Source of the DNA: Rhinopithecus roxellana
Lineage: Eukaryota > Chordata > Mammalia > Primates > Cercopithecidae
NCBI RefSeq assembly: GCF_007565055.1
Contig: NC_044554.1
Span: 17,647,921 to 17,711,920 of the forward strand
Length of the DNA: 64,000 bases
Direction: 5' to 3'
This document shows, one piece after another, positions 22,021 through 34,518 of the stretch. The translations under genes were made by a program, and so were the position numbers. Each line of letters starts with the position of its first letter. Positions within the stretch are counted from its first letter, which is position 1. The notes beneath the pieces are model-generated. The model did not search any database. It was not told the DNA's origin and saw only the letters and a list, made by a program, of their open reading frames with translations.

Positions 22021-23310
22021 GCTCTTCATTGAACAGATACACTTTAAGAAGAGTTGCTCTCTCCCAAACCTTGAAATTAGTGGCATAGACACTTGGTCAG
22101 AAATTCAAGTTGTTAACCTCACTCTTCATTCCTGTGAAGGACACTGCCTTCCTTTAGAGACGACCAATGGATTTCAGCTGTGCCTGCTTCTCACCAGTGG
22201 ACAGCTCTCTGCCAGTTTCCCCAAGATTTCCTTTTAGTCATCTCCAGCTGAGCCTACCCTGGTACATTCTGTGCTACTTTTAAAACTCTATAAGCCAAGA
22301 AAATAAAACACACGTAAGTGGGCTCACAAGCTGAGAACTGCAAGCAGAAGTGATTGGAACCCACATGCCTGCAGGCACTAAAGCTGCAAATACCACCTTG
22401 TTCTAAAGTTGTGCCTGAGGTCACAGAAAATCCCAAGAAAGGCTCCTGTTTCAGCCATAAAGCTCCCAGCACTCACATTCATACCCGGACACATTAGATA
22501 CATTTGCCTCAACCAGCAGATTGCAAATCTGGAGCCCGGAAAACAAACAACGCCTTGCTAAAGGCAAAATAAACAGATTTCTATTGGAAAGGGGATTTTT
22601 TTCCTGAAATTTTCTGCTGTCCCTTGCCTAAAAACACATCCAAGTTGGTAGGTGCTACAGAAAGATGAAAATGTACTTTCCTCAAGGGTTTTGCACATTC
22701 TCAAAGCAGAGGACAAGGTCAAATGGGAAACAGGGAAATGCCATTTTGAACCAGGTCCTTCACAGAAGTAGGTATCTGGAGATTTTTCAGGGAAAGATCT
22801 GGGGTCAGTGCATCAGTTTCACACCCTGGAGGTTTCTTATTTTTGGAAAGGTACAGGTAAAGAAGTTGGCCCATAATCATGTTTATGTTTACACAAAGGT
22901 TCAAACTGGTCAAGGGGCTGCATTTGCTTAATAAGCCCACTCAGGGTTGGAGAGGAAGACCCTGCTTTAGAAATGAGCTTGTTTTGGTAGGTTCCTGCTA
23001 GTGAGACAATAGTAACCCAATTAAACAATTCCCGAGAAAGCCAAGAGTAATGAAATGAAAACCAATGAGGTGAAAGCCACTTGGATCATTCAGGGATGAG
23101 GCTGCCAAATCAGACATAGAGAGCCCTGAAGAGAAGAAATTTTAATGAGGAGAAAGTCCTTGCAACAGACCTCTGTCCTCAACTTTCAATTCTACCTGGA
23201 ACCATTATTAGACAAGTGGTCTGAGAAGTTTATGCATTTGAAGAGTTTGAGGCTCCTCACCTGGGAACTCAAACCAAACTTTCATGCTCATTGCTAAGAA
23301 CAAATAAATT
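22021..23310. other. Noncoding stretch, nothing recognised
   Basis: Less AT-rich than its surroundings. Several overlapping frames of 63 to 88 codons on both strands (22001-23028) lack domains and conflict with one another. Confidence 0.55.
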
Positions 23311-23345
23311 AAAAACAAACAAACAAACAAACAAACAAACAAAAA
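23311..23345. repeat. (CAAA)n microsatellite
   Basis: Seven or so CAAA units ending in A-rich sequence. No SINE body precedes it. Confidence 0.95.
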
Positions 23346-25029
23346 CCCAGAAAAGTTTCTTGCCTATCTCACTTTACATGATTTCATCATTAGCTTTCAC
23401 TATTTGATTTTTCCTGGTTGATCCCATCTGGCAGCACAGGTTGCTTATTATAATTGCTCTCTCATACTTCTCCATCACAGACCCTCTCTAAGGCAACACC
23501 TCTGTGTGAGCCTACGACATTCCCCTGATACATCACAGCTCATAGCTCCCAGCCGCATCCCCAAGCTGGCCTGTCCTCAGAAGCCAACAGATGACTTTCA
23601 AAACCCAGATCCAAATAGTTTGTTTTGAGATATGTATGGGGCCTGGGTAGTTAGGCTGGTCCATTGCAGGGGGATGGAAATGGCATTTGGGAACCAACTA
23701 TGATTGTGGGGTGACGGGGGCATGCAAAGATGCCAGCAGTACTCTCTAAGGCTGATCTATACCAAATGCACAGCGGAGTCAGAGTGATGACATGGGATTA
23801 CTTGAGAAAGGTTTAGATGGAGGTGTGGGAGCCTGAAGGACCCAGGAAAATTCCCTATCATAATGGAAATCATACTTCTTGCTCCTGTTAGTGACAGGAA
23901 CGCTATTGCTCTGTGCCAGTGAGAACATTCTCATGGTATGTCAGGCAATGCATGAAGCATCATGGCTGCCATTCACAGCTTCTTCTTAGTTGTGTCTGTA
24001 CCACCTCAAGAGACAAGGCAAATCACATGTAAGCAGGAGCTCCTTTCAATAGACAAGGTCTTGTCCTTTCTGCTTTCTACTAATTGATTCATGAAAGCAT
24101 TCTGGAAATGGGGGAAGAAGTCATGAAAAAGAATTTGTACTTTGCAACATTTTCTTCACTGAAGGCATAATAGATTCTAAATAGAAAGCAGTGGTACAAA
24201 CCAGGGCAAAGTCTGCTTACCAGAAAAGGCTCAGTTTGAAAATAAAATTTTGCTTCCACTCACATGCAGGAAATGGGGCCTGGTATTTCATTCACCTCTC
24301 AATCCAGCCTCTGTGCCCACATCTTGACAGTAGATGGGAGTCATGGGTATGTGAAGAGATAATACCAGCACCAGGGTAGCAACACTGAAGCCAATTGCAT
24401 CAGGGTAAACTGTCCTATAAGGCATGACTAGAGCACTAGGAATAAATTTTCAGGAGATAACATGACATGACCACTGAGTGTTCTCTTAGCATTTGTTTTA
24501 CGTTCCCAAGTGACATACCATGGTCCATAGCACTTAACTGTGAACTTAAGAAAGGGGCAGTTATGAAAGTTTATAATTTAATATATAGGCAGAAAATAGT
24601 TTTCTAAATATAACCTTTAGAATATAAATATAAGCTTCATTTACCCTTATCATTGATTGTATCTAATGAAAATTCTTCCCCATAATTCCTGAGAAGTTTC
24701 AGAATGTCAAATAAAGTCATAAAATGTCAAAAATCACTCAGGAGCGATATCAAAACCAACAGTTTGTTATTAGTTGCTGTTTATGTCACATGTAATGTTA
24801 CTTTGTTCCCTTCATCCTTGGTAGCAGTGTTCACATGGTGCTATCAGACACAAGGTAAGGAATCAACTGGTGAGAATAAAGCAATCAGATAACCACTGAA
24901 ATGTTTTTGAGACGTTGATGTGTAATATTATCTTCTGTATTCTGATAAACTCTATACTATCAAACTTCTCCACTCACAAAATTTTCCTAAAAGCTTAGTC
25001 ACACACAAGTCAATCCATGTCATCAGTAC
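23346..25029. other. Noncoding stretch, nothing recognised
   Basis: Comparatively GC-richer around 23500-23960, AT-rich after 24500. Two 62-codon frames have no domain. Confidence 0.55.
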
Positions 25030-25055
25030 AAAAAAAAAAAAAAAAAAAAAAAAAA
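25030..25055. repeat. (A)n homopolymer
   Basis: Twenty-six adenines without a recognisable element upstream. Confidence 0.95.
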
Positions 25056-25989
25056 TCCTGAGCCTATTAGATTCCTTGAGATACGAATTTTATAAAAGCT
25101 TAAGATGTGAATTCACTTGTATTGGTGACAAGTTTATGTGTTTATGCACTCCACATCGTCTCCCAAATCAGCCTCTAGAGCTTTAATATGTGAATCTGGT
25201 ATGAGTTCCCTAGCTAAGTCACAAAGTCTGCAAGGACATTTCACCAAAACACTTCACCAGAATATAGGCAGAAACCAGCTCTGATATTCAGCATGTGTGT
25301 GCTGCGGTTCCTTTATGAGCATGCTGTTTTATAGTGGAGATGCTAGAAGCAGAGCCAAAGTCATGAAAAATCCAGTGCTGTCCTCTCAGTGATTCTGTAC
25401 TCCCTCCAAACCTGGGTTTTGTCTTTAATTTCTCTTTAACGAACCACAGCCAAGGAGCAGCTGGTACTGTTTATTCGCTTGCTGCACCTGTAGTTGTGCT
25501 TTGCAAGGCACAGAAATGGATTTTCTCCACAAAACATGGATTTCTGGAGCCTGGAGTTTGCCCCATCATTCATGGGCGCACAATACATCAAGAGCAGGAA
25601 ATGGGAAAATGGCATCATTAACGGGCTGTTAAGGCTCTTCTATTTTGCTTGCCTTTAAAATTAATCTCTTCCTGCTCACTACTCAGTGACGAAAACATCT
25701 TCCTCCGAAGATGAATTAACTGCAAATGCATCAAGACATCTAAGGTTTATAATGTAACTACCTTGAACTCCCTGTTCCTGGTGAACCTGAGGAGTAGCTG
25801 GAAGCCCACACTGCCTTCTGGGTTACCCAATTTATGTCAAAAGTGATTTCAGAGTCTGCCATTCTGAACACCCACATGCAACTGGAAGCAGTTTGACCAT
25901 TAGCACTGAGTTAAAGAACAGTGTTTGTGCAATTTTCAGTTCCTTGGATGTGCCTTCATAATTTCAGAAGCTGAAGCTTGAACGTTGCC
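25056..25989. other. Noncoding stretch, nothing recognised
   Basis: No gene or repeat family recognised. A 60-codon antisense frame lacks a domain. Confidence 0.55.
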
Positions 25990-26335
25990 TGAGTCTGTCA
26001 TTGTTTCAACAAACATTTATTGAGCACTCAAATTCTTCGATTCTGAGGTCTGTGGAAACAGAAATGCTCCCTGTTTTCAAGGAACTTAGAGTCAAGCTAT
26101 GAGGACAAAAGATGGTGCCCAGAGCAATTACAGTGCCTAACTGTGTAAATAGTAATTTTATGTGCGGTAGGATTTGAGCGATAAGATAAACATGACAAAA
26201 CAGTTGGCAAAGCCTTAATGTAAGAAGTGGGGCAGGCATTCATACGACAGGATTTGGAGAAGTGCAGAGTAAGATGTGGGACTGTTGAGGAGGGGGCCCA
26301 GCAAGAGTGAAGTCATGGAGGGCCCCACGGCACAC
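25990..26335 (-). mobile_element. L2 LINE 3' fragment (antisense)
   Basis: Starts with the reversed L2 tail 'tttcaacaaacatttattgagcac', continues with 'ctccctgttttcaaggaacttagagtcaagc' for '...ccctgccctcaaggagctcacagtctag', and ends near 'aagtgaagtcatggagggcccc'. Diverged but collinear. Confidence 0.65.
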
Positions 26336-26624
26336 CACACATCACCAGGCAATACTAGTAAACAAATATTCACTTATTGAAATGAGCTAAAATTAAAGCA
26401 CACTTTATGGCTATATCCTTGTTTTTTGGCTTCTGAAATGTAACCTCCAATTCTGCCTATTTTAGAACTCTATTTCTCACTGCTTATTAAGACATTTTCA
26501 CCCAAATTGCTTACATCCCCTAACCTCACTATGAGCAGGATAAATGTATATTTTCTTTCTGAGCACCTCCTTGAGGTTTTCTCTCATTGGTTTTGACATT
26601 AGTATTCTCCAATGTCATAATCTC
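26336..26624. other. Noncoding gap, nothing recognised
   Basis: AT-rich spacer between the L2 and hAT fragments. Confidence 0.5.
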
Positions 26625-26765
26625 TATGGCTGCTTGGTCCGGTAATGGGAGTCACCACCCACATGTGGCTTAGTGGGCACTTAAAACGTGTCTAGTGCCA
26701 CAAAAGAATATTTTGGCTATATTGGACTAAATAAATATTATTAATTCAAACTATTTATTTTACTA
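26625..26765. mobile_element. hAT-type element fragment, same family as 5196
   Basis: 'gtcaccacccacatgtggcttagtgggcacttaaaacgtgtctagtgccac' follows the family's 'agcc...ccacatgtggctatttgagcacttgaaatgtggctagtg' arm. Only one arm is clear. Confidence 0.55.
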
Positions 26766-26885
26766 GAAAATTTAAAGTTGTATATAAATATAATGGCTCC
26801 CATTATATTTAAAGTCATATTTAAATATAAATATATTTACATTTAAAATTATATTTAAAGGTAATAGCTCCCATTATATTTCTAT
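26766..26885. repeat. AT-rich tract with imperfect 71-bp duplication
   Basis: 'taatggctcccattatattt' (26791-26810) recurs as 'taatagctcccattatattt' (26862-26881), 71 bp apart and separated by TTTAAA/ATAAATA-type sequence. Confidence 0.8.
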
Positions 26886-26984
26886 CAGACAGCCCTGCAT
26901 GGGATCTATCTGGATTCGTACCTAGATAAAGCTAAGGCTTGATCATGTAATTTTTCTTCTTCCTCCTATAATTCAGGCATGCAT

Positions 26985-27132
26985 TCATTTATTCATTTAA
27001 GGTAGGTGCTTTCACTTTCCACATTTTACAAACAAGGAAACTGAAGTGAATAGAGGTCATAAAGCTGCTGAAGTGTGGCGTAGGATTTGAACTCGGGCAA
27101 TCTGACACACACCCACATGTTACACTGTAGTA
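26985..27132 (-). mobile_element. MIR SINE fragment (antisense)
   Basis: 'ttccacattttacaaacaaggaaactgaagtgaatagaggtcataaagctgctgaagtgtggcgtaggatttgaactcggg' matches antisense MIR core and box region. Confidence 0.8.
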
Positions 27133-27410
27133 ATTCCTATGAGAAACCATGAGGGTCTGGGCTAATTGAAAGGTGGTGGGTTGGAAAAGAAAGGATGAAC
27201 TGAAGAGATACTGTGAAGGCAAAATTAATACATCCCATTGGCCAGTTTGCTATATGGAACAAGGACAAAGAAAACAGACCTGACTCCTAGCTTCTTGGCT
27301 AGGAAACACGTATCAACAAACAAATACATAAAAACACATAGAAAACATACAAAAGTATATGTAGGGGGAGAAAGATGAATTTGACAGTACATTTTAAGGA
27401 ACCTGAGAGA

Positions 27411-27712
27411 GGATGGGTGTGGTGGCTCATACCAGTAATCCCAACACTTTGGGAGGGCAGGGAGAGCAGATCACCTGAAGTCAGGAGTTCGAGACCAGCC
27501 TGGCCAACATATTGAAACCCTGTCTCTACTAAAAATACAAAAATTAGACAGGTGTGGTGGTGGGTGCCTGTAGTCTCAGCTACTTGGGAGGCTGAGGTGG
27601 GAGAATTGCTTGAATCCCCGAGGTTGGGGCTACAGTGAGCCGAGATCTTACCACTGTACTCCCACCTGGGCAACAGAGTGAGACTCCATCTCAAAAAATA
27701 AATAAAAGAAAT
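27411..27712 (+). mobile_element. AluS element
   Basis: Full-length Alu with 'cctgaagtcaggagttcgagaccagcctggccaacat' of the S lineage. Its tail is interrupted by AAATA units. The target duplication acctgagaga is at 27401-27410 and 27713-27722. The 153-codon antisense frame (27299-27760) is produced by this Alu and is not a gene. Confidence 0.95.
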
Positions 27713-27719
27713 ACCTGAG

Positions 27720-27810
27720 AGAAATCCAAGCGGAAATGTCCAGTAGGCAGCTGGATACATAGATGTGGGACTTGAGGGACATATTTAGGTTGGATATATC
27801 CATTCTTACT
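27720..27810 (-). mobile_element. L2 LINE fragment (antisense)
   Basis: 'aagcggaaatgtccagtaggcagctggatacatag' matches the reverse complement of the L2 segment 'gtggagatgtccagtaggcagttggatatacg'. The AluS inserted at its left edge. Confidence 0.65.
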
Positions 27811-28919
27811 TGTTAATCTTCCCCCCATCATAATTTTGAATTATAATTCATGGTGTTAAGAAACATAGCTGCTGACTTGAACATTCAAGATCCTGCGTAA
27901 TTTGGTCTCAAGCTGCCTAAGTTTTCTACTTTTTTGCTCAACACACACTTTACTCCAACCAAATTGGATTACATACATAACCTTGATATTAGTTGCATTC
28001 TCTATACACTTGAAGATTGGGGTAAAAGGGATCTGACCTACCAAGCCACAAAATGTGGAATCTACGACTTTCTCTAAGATTTACAGAAATTTGTGAGGTA
28101 AAGCAGACAAAAGGGTTACATTATCAGAATAACCTCAATTATTAAAAACTTTCAATTTCCATAAAGAGCTCTGCCAGCCATTAACAGATGGCAATAGCAA
28201 TTACTTGTGTGGAGTCACTTTGGATTTATGCACAATTAGGGATTTTGGTTACCTAAGCTGTTTGCAACTAGAGGAGCATCTGTGATTAGTTTACAGCTCC
28301 ACTTACCTTCCTGCTAATGTGGTCCCTCTTTTACAATTAGTTAACCCAGTCACGGAATTCAGTTCTCTTTCTTAATTTTAAGGGGGAAAAAAAAGAAAAA
28401 AAAAGAAACTACAAAACTCAAACCAAACCAAAACAAAAACACTACGACCAAAGCATCCCACCCACACAAGACATTGAGTAAAGGAAATGAAATACAGAGG
28501 TCTGGGTAGAAGGAAGTACTCACACTATAGGAATGAATAATTAACATTTCCAGTTAGATATGCTTGTTGCAGACTGTCTCTCAGTTTTAGCTTTAGCCTC
28601 ATATCTTTTTCATACTTTCTTCTTTTCCTCTCATCCTCCTAGTGGCAAATCCCAAAATCTCCCATTTCCTTAACCAAAGTAATTCAGCTCCCTCCAGCTC
28701 CTATCCCAGCCACAGTTTCAGGGCCCCCTCTGCATACTTCTGCTAATCCAGAGCTCCAACAAAATAAAAGGGAGCCCTCCTTCTTTAGAAGGCAAGTATT
28801 ACTATGAGCCTGCGCTACACAAACTCTCCTTCCAAAGTCTTTGCTTCCCCTGCTTCTTGCTCAATTCAATTCAATGAAGCAGGACTCCATTTCACCTTCC
28901 CCATCTGAACATACTCTCC
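27811..28919. other. Noncoding stretch, nothing recognised
   Basis: AT-rich with an A-rich patch at 28380-28440. Two 62-codon antisense frames lack domains. Confidence 0.55.
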
Positions 28920-29062
28920 TCCTTGACAGCCCTTACACTGCTATGGAGACCTCGATTCTTCTTTGTGATAGAGTTATGGTGCATTTATTTCACATACTTC
29001 CTAGCTGATTGAAAGTCATTTGATGATAGGTTCTCTGTGTCTTATGCCAATCATCATCTTCG
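28920..29062 (+). mobile_element. L2-like fragment
   Basis: Loosely follows the L2 3' region ('gtgcatttatttcacatac', 'gaaagtcatttgatgataggttctctgtgtcttatgcc'). Weak. Confidence 0.4.
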
Positions 29063-31497
29063 TACAAATTGGTTAAGCTGACCTCCAAGTCTGTACACAT
29101 GGAAAGAAAGAATAAAATACCGATATACATTTCTCTTATTTCATTTTGGGTAAACCCACAAGGTGATCCCTAGAATGACCTTCTTTGGAGATGGAAATGG
29201 TGAATCAATAATTCTGTAATCATATATCTGAAATCCTATCTATGCCTGTTATGCCTCATAAGTGGATTTCAGATTTGCATGGGAAACAGATTGTGCTTTG
29301 CTGCTGCATTTACCCAGTGGATTTGCTAATAATTTAGGAAGTCTGGCAAATATGATGCAGTGTAACTTGTAATATTTATTTGCTCTCTCGGCTGTGATTT
29401 TAATCCCCTAAATAACAAGCTCAGACAACATATTATTGATATGCTTTGTGCTATTTATCAATATTTACTTAGATTTATCTTGAAAAAAATCCAAATGGGG
29501 GCTATTTAACATAACTGAGCATTAAAACTATTTGATTTGGTATTCACTGTTTTTGAAAATACATATTAAACAAACAGAACAGTTATTGATGCAAACCTGT
29601 TTGCTCCTGTCTATAATACAAGATTAGAAAAGGCAGTTTCCTCATTCAGGAAAACGTTCGTTAGTTAAAATACCATTTGTTTTCTTTCTTTCATTTGAAA
29701 GTACATTTTAAACAAGTCAAATAGATACCAAATGGCCTGTCAGTTAACTTGATACTAAAGAACAATGCATGGTTTGTATCTTATTTCCAGTTTTTGCACA
29801 GTAAGTATGTGGCCTTGTATCTCCCTTCTTGTTGACAAATACTCTTTCTCTCTAGACTCTGAAAACTACTAAGCACAGTCATATTAATGAAAGCATATTT
29901 CATAACTTAATCACTTGAGCTCCGTAAAATGTGTTTGGGTGGAACATTTTTGACTGTTTCAAAATCTCTGTGGGCTTATTATGACATAAAGAAATAGCAC
30001 AAGGTAGTGATGATTTACATTTGGCAGTAATACACTGGGGAGTTGTACTGCAGAAATGGGGTCCTATCTTGGACCTTACATAGTGGTAGCAAGTAGTGTT
30101 TGAAATTCGAAACTCTGCTTCTGGGTTAGGCACACTTGGTCTTCCTTTCTTCTCACCTACAAAGTAGCACAAGCGCAGAGCCTAATCTTTTCAGTTCATA
30201 ATGGTATCCCCAGGCTTTAAAAATGTGCCTGAAACATAATAAGCCTTGTATAAACAGGTTCTAAATTGATAAAAAACTGACTCATTCCACTATTATTTTT
30301 TGATTATTCCTCTGTTATAACATGTAACTAATCCTGTATTATTAAAGCCACTTTTGTGTTTTTCTCTTTTCTAGATGAAAATCACTAGATATCTTCTGAC
30401 CTGTTTACAACCATCATAAAAACCTCATGAAGGCTTTTAAAACATCCAATGATTTTCTTCCTTTCTATGTCTTTGACTAATCTGTACATCAGACTATGCA
30501 GTCAAGAATTATTTGAGTTAGTGTGAATTGACTCTGGAATACAGACAGCAAAGATGTCTCAAAGTTAGACTCCTGGCCTTCAGTTTGACCAAAGGAAGAA
30601 CATGACCTGCCATTCCTCTTTCTTTTCTTAGGAACTAATATATATATAGAAGGAGTAGGTGTGGGAGGAGAAGATTCTTCCGAGATTTTCTTTACTTTCA
30701 TATCACTCCATTGAATGCAGGTGCTATTTACTTGAGCACCACTAGAGTGTAGACTCTCACATGTTTTTACTAAGGCCATTTTGTGGGATGGAAGAAAAAA
30801 GGCCCACTTACTATTGCAGCTCCTATCTACCTGGTGTACGTCAGGTTTCAACTCTCTGTTCAGGGTTGAGCTTTAGTCAGAACACTGAACTGGAATCTTC
30901 AGTAAACTGGGATAATGTGCAAAGGTCAGTTTACAAATTTAGTAATCATAAACAACTCAGTTAGTTGGCTATATGTATATGGCTTTAAATCAAGTTGACA
31001 CTCAGTATTAACCATCACAAATCGTAAATGAAAACGAACTTATGGAATAGAGAGCCACACAGAACAGTAAAAGAAGACTTCCAATCTTAGATCCATTCTG
31101 GCCCATCAGTAGGTCCCTCGCAATTCATTAATGGGCTTTAGGTCGAGTTTTAATACTCTCTGTTCTAAGGTGAAAGAAACCCACACTCAAACCCAGCAAT
31201 CTTTTTCTGTTGCTCTGGCCGGGCAGAAAAAGAGGAAGTGACATGTGTTACTTAATTGCATTTCTCATGAAGAATAAATGCTTCATTGGCCTAGGATTTA
31301 GATTCATCAAAAAACTGATTAGTATTATTGTATTGGAGAGCTAGCTGCTGCTTCAAATAAATGTTAAGTGAGGAATAAAAAATTGTTTCATAATATGATC
31401 CTGATGTAGTTTATTTTATATTAAGTGCTTATCTCTTGAAATTTTAACTTTGAACTTTCTACTGTTCTGTTTTCCTGGCTCTCCCTCAATTTATAGG
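29063..31497. other. Long noncoding stretch, nothing recognised
   Basis: Over 2.4 kb without a recognised repeat, unusual next to the surrounding repeat-rich DNA. Frames of 90 and 120 codons on the minus strand (29900-30172, 30489-30851) and 67 on the plus strand have no recognisable domain and overlap one another. Confidence 0.5.
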
Positions 31498-31692
31498 TAT
31501 GTGTGTATGTATGTGTGTATACTGTGTATACACATATATATGTGTGTACATATAAACAGGTAAATTTATATGTTTATATAATGTATAAATGTAAATATTT
31601 ATAAATATATAAATTTATATGTATACATATGTGTATATATACATATATATGTAATGTATAAAATAATTAAATATATGTAGATATAGTACATA
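31498..31692. repeat. TATG/TA-rich microsatellite region
   Basis: About 195 bp of interrupted TGTATG, TATATA and ATAAAT motifs with many short self-complementary stretches. Confidence 0.9.
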
Positions 31693-32189
31693 TAATACTA
31701 TGCATTAAACTCTTTCTCTATTCTAATTCCCCTGTCATGATAAACTGGCTTTATCTGGGCAGGGGGCAAGAAGATATCCTTGGGTGGTTACATGGTTTCC
31801 CAGTGCTTTTAGGAAAATGTCTAAATTTCTTAATGTAGTTTAAAGGCCCTGAGTGATCTGACTTAATGCTCTAGCTTCCACTTTAGTCATGTATAGTGAA
31901 TAATCTAGGCATACTGAATCTCTTTCAGTGCTTTGCAAGCAGATAGTATCCAACTATCTGCCTTCCTCAACCAGAATTTTTGATTTTTTAAAATTTTAAA
32001 TTACTAGAAGTTATTATGTTTATATGCTGTTTTTCACCATAATTCACACAATGTTGAAATTAATCAATGATTACAACTATGGATTTTCTATCCTGAATTT
32101 TTTATACCAATTCATCTTTTGGCTGGCTGCACTGTAAAATTCAGAAAGATTATGAAAAAAGGGACCTATGTGCTGTATATTTACTTGCT
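31693..32189. other. Noncoding stretch, nothing recognised
   Basis: AT-rich, no feature seen. Confidence 0.55.
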
Positions 32190-32830
32190 TAAGAAAGTCT
32201 GTTGGTTGATATATATTCTTCACACACCCTTGCAAAATAATTTGGATGAATACAAAATTCTTGGGTCAAATTTACTTTACCTCAAACTTTAGTGGACATT
32301 ATTCTATGGTCCAATATTGAGTGCTGCTACCACGAAAGTCTAGGTTCACCTGGCATTTATTCCTCCTGATATGCACATATAATTCCACATTCTGGAAAAC
32401 CATAATAATTTACTGGAATTCACCTTAATGTTTATTTTATATCAGATTTTTGAGATCCATCTCTCTTTATTTGTAAGCTTAAGTGTGACAATTTCAGGAA
32501 AGTTTTCTATTTCATTTATTAATGCATTTTCTTCCTTGAAAACATCAATTATACATGTGTGAGGTATACCTTGTTTCTTATATGTATATTCTTAATACGA
32601 TTTTTTTTCTTTTTTATATTTCTTTCATATATTTGTTTCCTTAAGCCTATATTGTCTTTTTTATTTTTAAAAATATTTTTCATGTTACTTTTATTGCCTC
32701 TAATATTGCTTTTAGATTGTTAGTGCTTTTTCCTCTTCTCTTGCTTTTCCAAGCTCTGTCAGTTTCTATTTTGTGTTTCTTTTGTCTTATAATTTTCTTC
32801 TTTAAAATCTAGTAGGTACTTTTGAAAGAT
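32190..32830 (-). mobile_element. Possible degraded L1M ORF1 region (antisense)
   Basis: T-rich text such as 'tctggcatttattcctcctga', 'gtgtgacaatttcaggaaagttttc', 'cattttcttccttgaaaacatcaattatacatgtgtgagg' loosely follows the reversed 5'/ORF1 region of old L1M elements. Highly diverged; uncertain. Confidence 0.35.
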
Positions 32831-33915
32831 TTTTTTTAAAAGAAATTATGTTTCTCTGAATTTTTTGAAGTTGAAATACTATACGTTTAACTTATTTTTT
32901 ATGATGGTACTTTTCTCCTTCGCATGTATTTATTTATGGCAGTTTTTAATGAGATACGAGGAAGGAGAGTGGAATAAAAATGTGTTTACTCTGTCATACT
33001 TCAGTAGATGTTCTTAAGACTTAATTTTAAAAATTTTTAAGGTTTTCTGTGAGGGAAGTGATCAACTTAAGCTGGCATAAATATGATGTGGGACTTTCAA
33101 TGGTGATCAACAGATCCTTGAAGGACATATAAAAATGAGAGAGAGGGATGTGAACTGAACAGAAGGATCTGAACTGATTAAAAATTTCACTAGTTTCTCA
33201 TAAAAAGGACTTGTCCATAAATACCACTGAGGCAAATATTTATGCGTTACCTCAACAGCAAAATGGATACATCACCAGGCAACTTTTTTGTTTTCTTCAT
33301 AAAGTATCAATTAAAGGAACTCTACCAGATTTTGTTAGCAGTAGAAAGCTATGCCTTGGGTCCTGCATGTCCTCTGCAGTCAAGTTCTGATGTTCAAAGT
33401 GGGCAGACCAGAGAAGCAGCACTCTTTACAGATGGTCATTTTAAAAGGTTCATGATATACTCACATATGAACTAAAAATGCTAACTTGTTCATAGTTTTT
33501 CCAAGGTTTTGCTCTTCAAATGAAGCTTCAGCAATTTCATCTTATTTTAGGCATTCCAATTATGCTCATAAGCATGAAACAACCAGGCTGCAACCATGTA
33601 TCAGCAGAAGAGTTATTAAACCCATCTAAGTTGTGACTATTATACTTAACTTCGGGTCAAACCAATCAACTGTGGCCCATTTATAGGATGCATAGTTGGC
33701 AGTTTCTCAGAAGGATCAGTCATTTTGATTATCCTATTCAAATGATGGTTCATCAGTTACAACAAATTTGTCATCAGAATGATTTTGGAAAGATTGTAGC
33801 ACTGCCCAGGGAGAGACTATCTGTATATTCAAATATAGGATAATATTTGATATTAATGATACTGATACATGTTATCTGTCAGAAGTGCAGCTAGGGAAAT
33901 TGATTTGTTTTTATT
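32831..33915. other. Noncoding stretch, nothing recognised
   Basis: A 77-codon frame at 33242-33475 has no recognisable domain. No other signal. Confidence 0.55.
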
Positions 33916-34064
33916 TATTAGAGTCTCTTTTTAAAAAATGGACACACAACAATTGTAAATATTCATGGAGTACAGTGTAATGTTTTGATACATGTATACA
34001 TTGTGTAGAAACTAAATCTGGCATTTGGTATATTCCTCACCTCATAAATTTACCATTTTGTCAA
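33916..34064 (-). mobile_element. L1M 3' UTR (antisense), part 1
   Basis: 'gtaaatattcatggagtacagtgtaatgttttgatacatgtatacattgtgtag' and 'ccattttgtcaagaaca' follow the reversed L1MA/L1MB-type 3' UTR. The element is interrupted at 34065 and resumes at about 34519. Confidence 0.8.
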
Positions 34065-34518
34065 GAACAAATGTCATGTTCAAGGGATTACATTTTTTTG
34101 TGTTTCGAGATTGCTAAAGAAAGCCTCCCTGGTCTCAAATATAAAATGGCAATAATTTTACTAATCCTCTGGGAATTTTGCTAGAAATTATCTGGGAATA
34201 AGGTCTATAAAGGGTTTAGCATATTGCCGGACACATGATAACTGTTCAGCATTGCACTGGATACCCAGTGGGGATCTGGAGGTCAGTGGGGGAGGTATGG
34301 CTGGGAAGCATGTCAGTGGCATTTCAGGTGAAGTGACATTTGGGCAAGTTGACTAGCTCACCTGGGGACACATACAGAGCAAACGAGAAGAGGCCTGAGA
34401 TATCATCTGAAAAGACTAAGAGGAAGAACTAGCCAAGGACATTATTACAAGAAAGAAATGAACAGATACAAAGCTTTTGCCATTCTGGCAGGTACTTAAA
34501 GTCAAAAGCCTGGGGAAA
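34065..34518 (+). repeat. Inverted duplication, copy 1 (inserted in L1)
   Basis: A 454-bp block that is the reverse complement of 40109-40561. Three zones by eye: 34065-34209 has about 19 differences including two one-base indels (about 87%). 34210-34494 has five differences at 34287, 34381, 34384, 34447 and 34467 (about 98%). 34495-34518 has about six. It interrupts an L1 3' UTR that continues on both sides, so this copy looks like the inserted one. Its left part contains MIR-like text. No poly-A tail and no clear target duplication flank it, which argues against retroposition. Confidence 0.93.

Noticed and set aside
27299..27760. 153-codon minus-strand open frame, the second longest in the window
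   Set aside because: It lies over an AluS and reads the usual antisense-Alu peptide. It is a repeat by-product.
31498..31692. AT-rich palindromic region as a replication origin or matrix attachment site
   Set aside because: Composition alone is explained by a decayed TATG/TA microsatellite. No further evidence in the sequence.
34065..34518. Copy 1 of the inverted duplication as an ordinary retroposon
   Set aside because: No poly-A tail, no promoter boxes and no target duplication. Its only recognisable repeat content is a MIR-like part that is shared by both copies.
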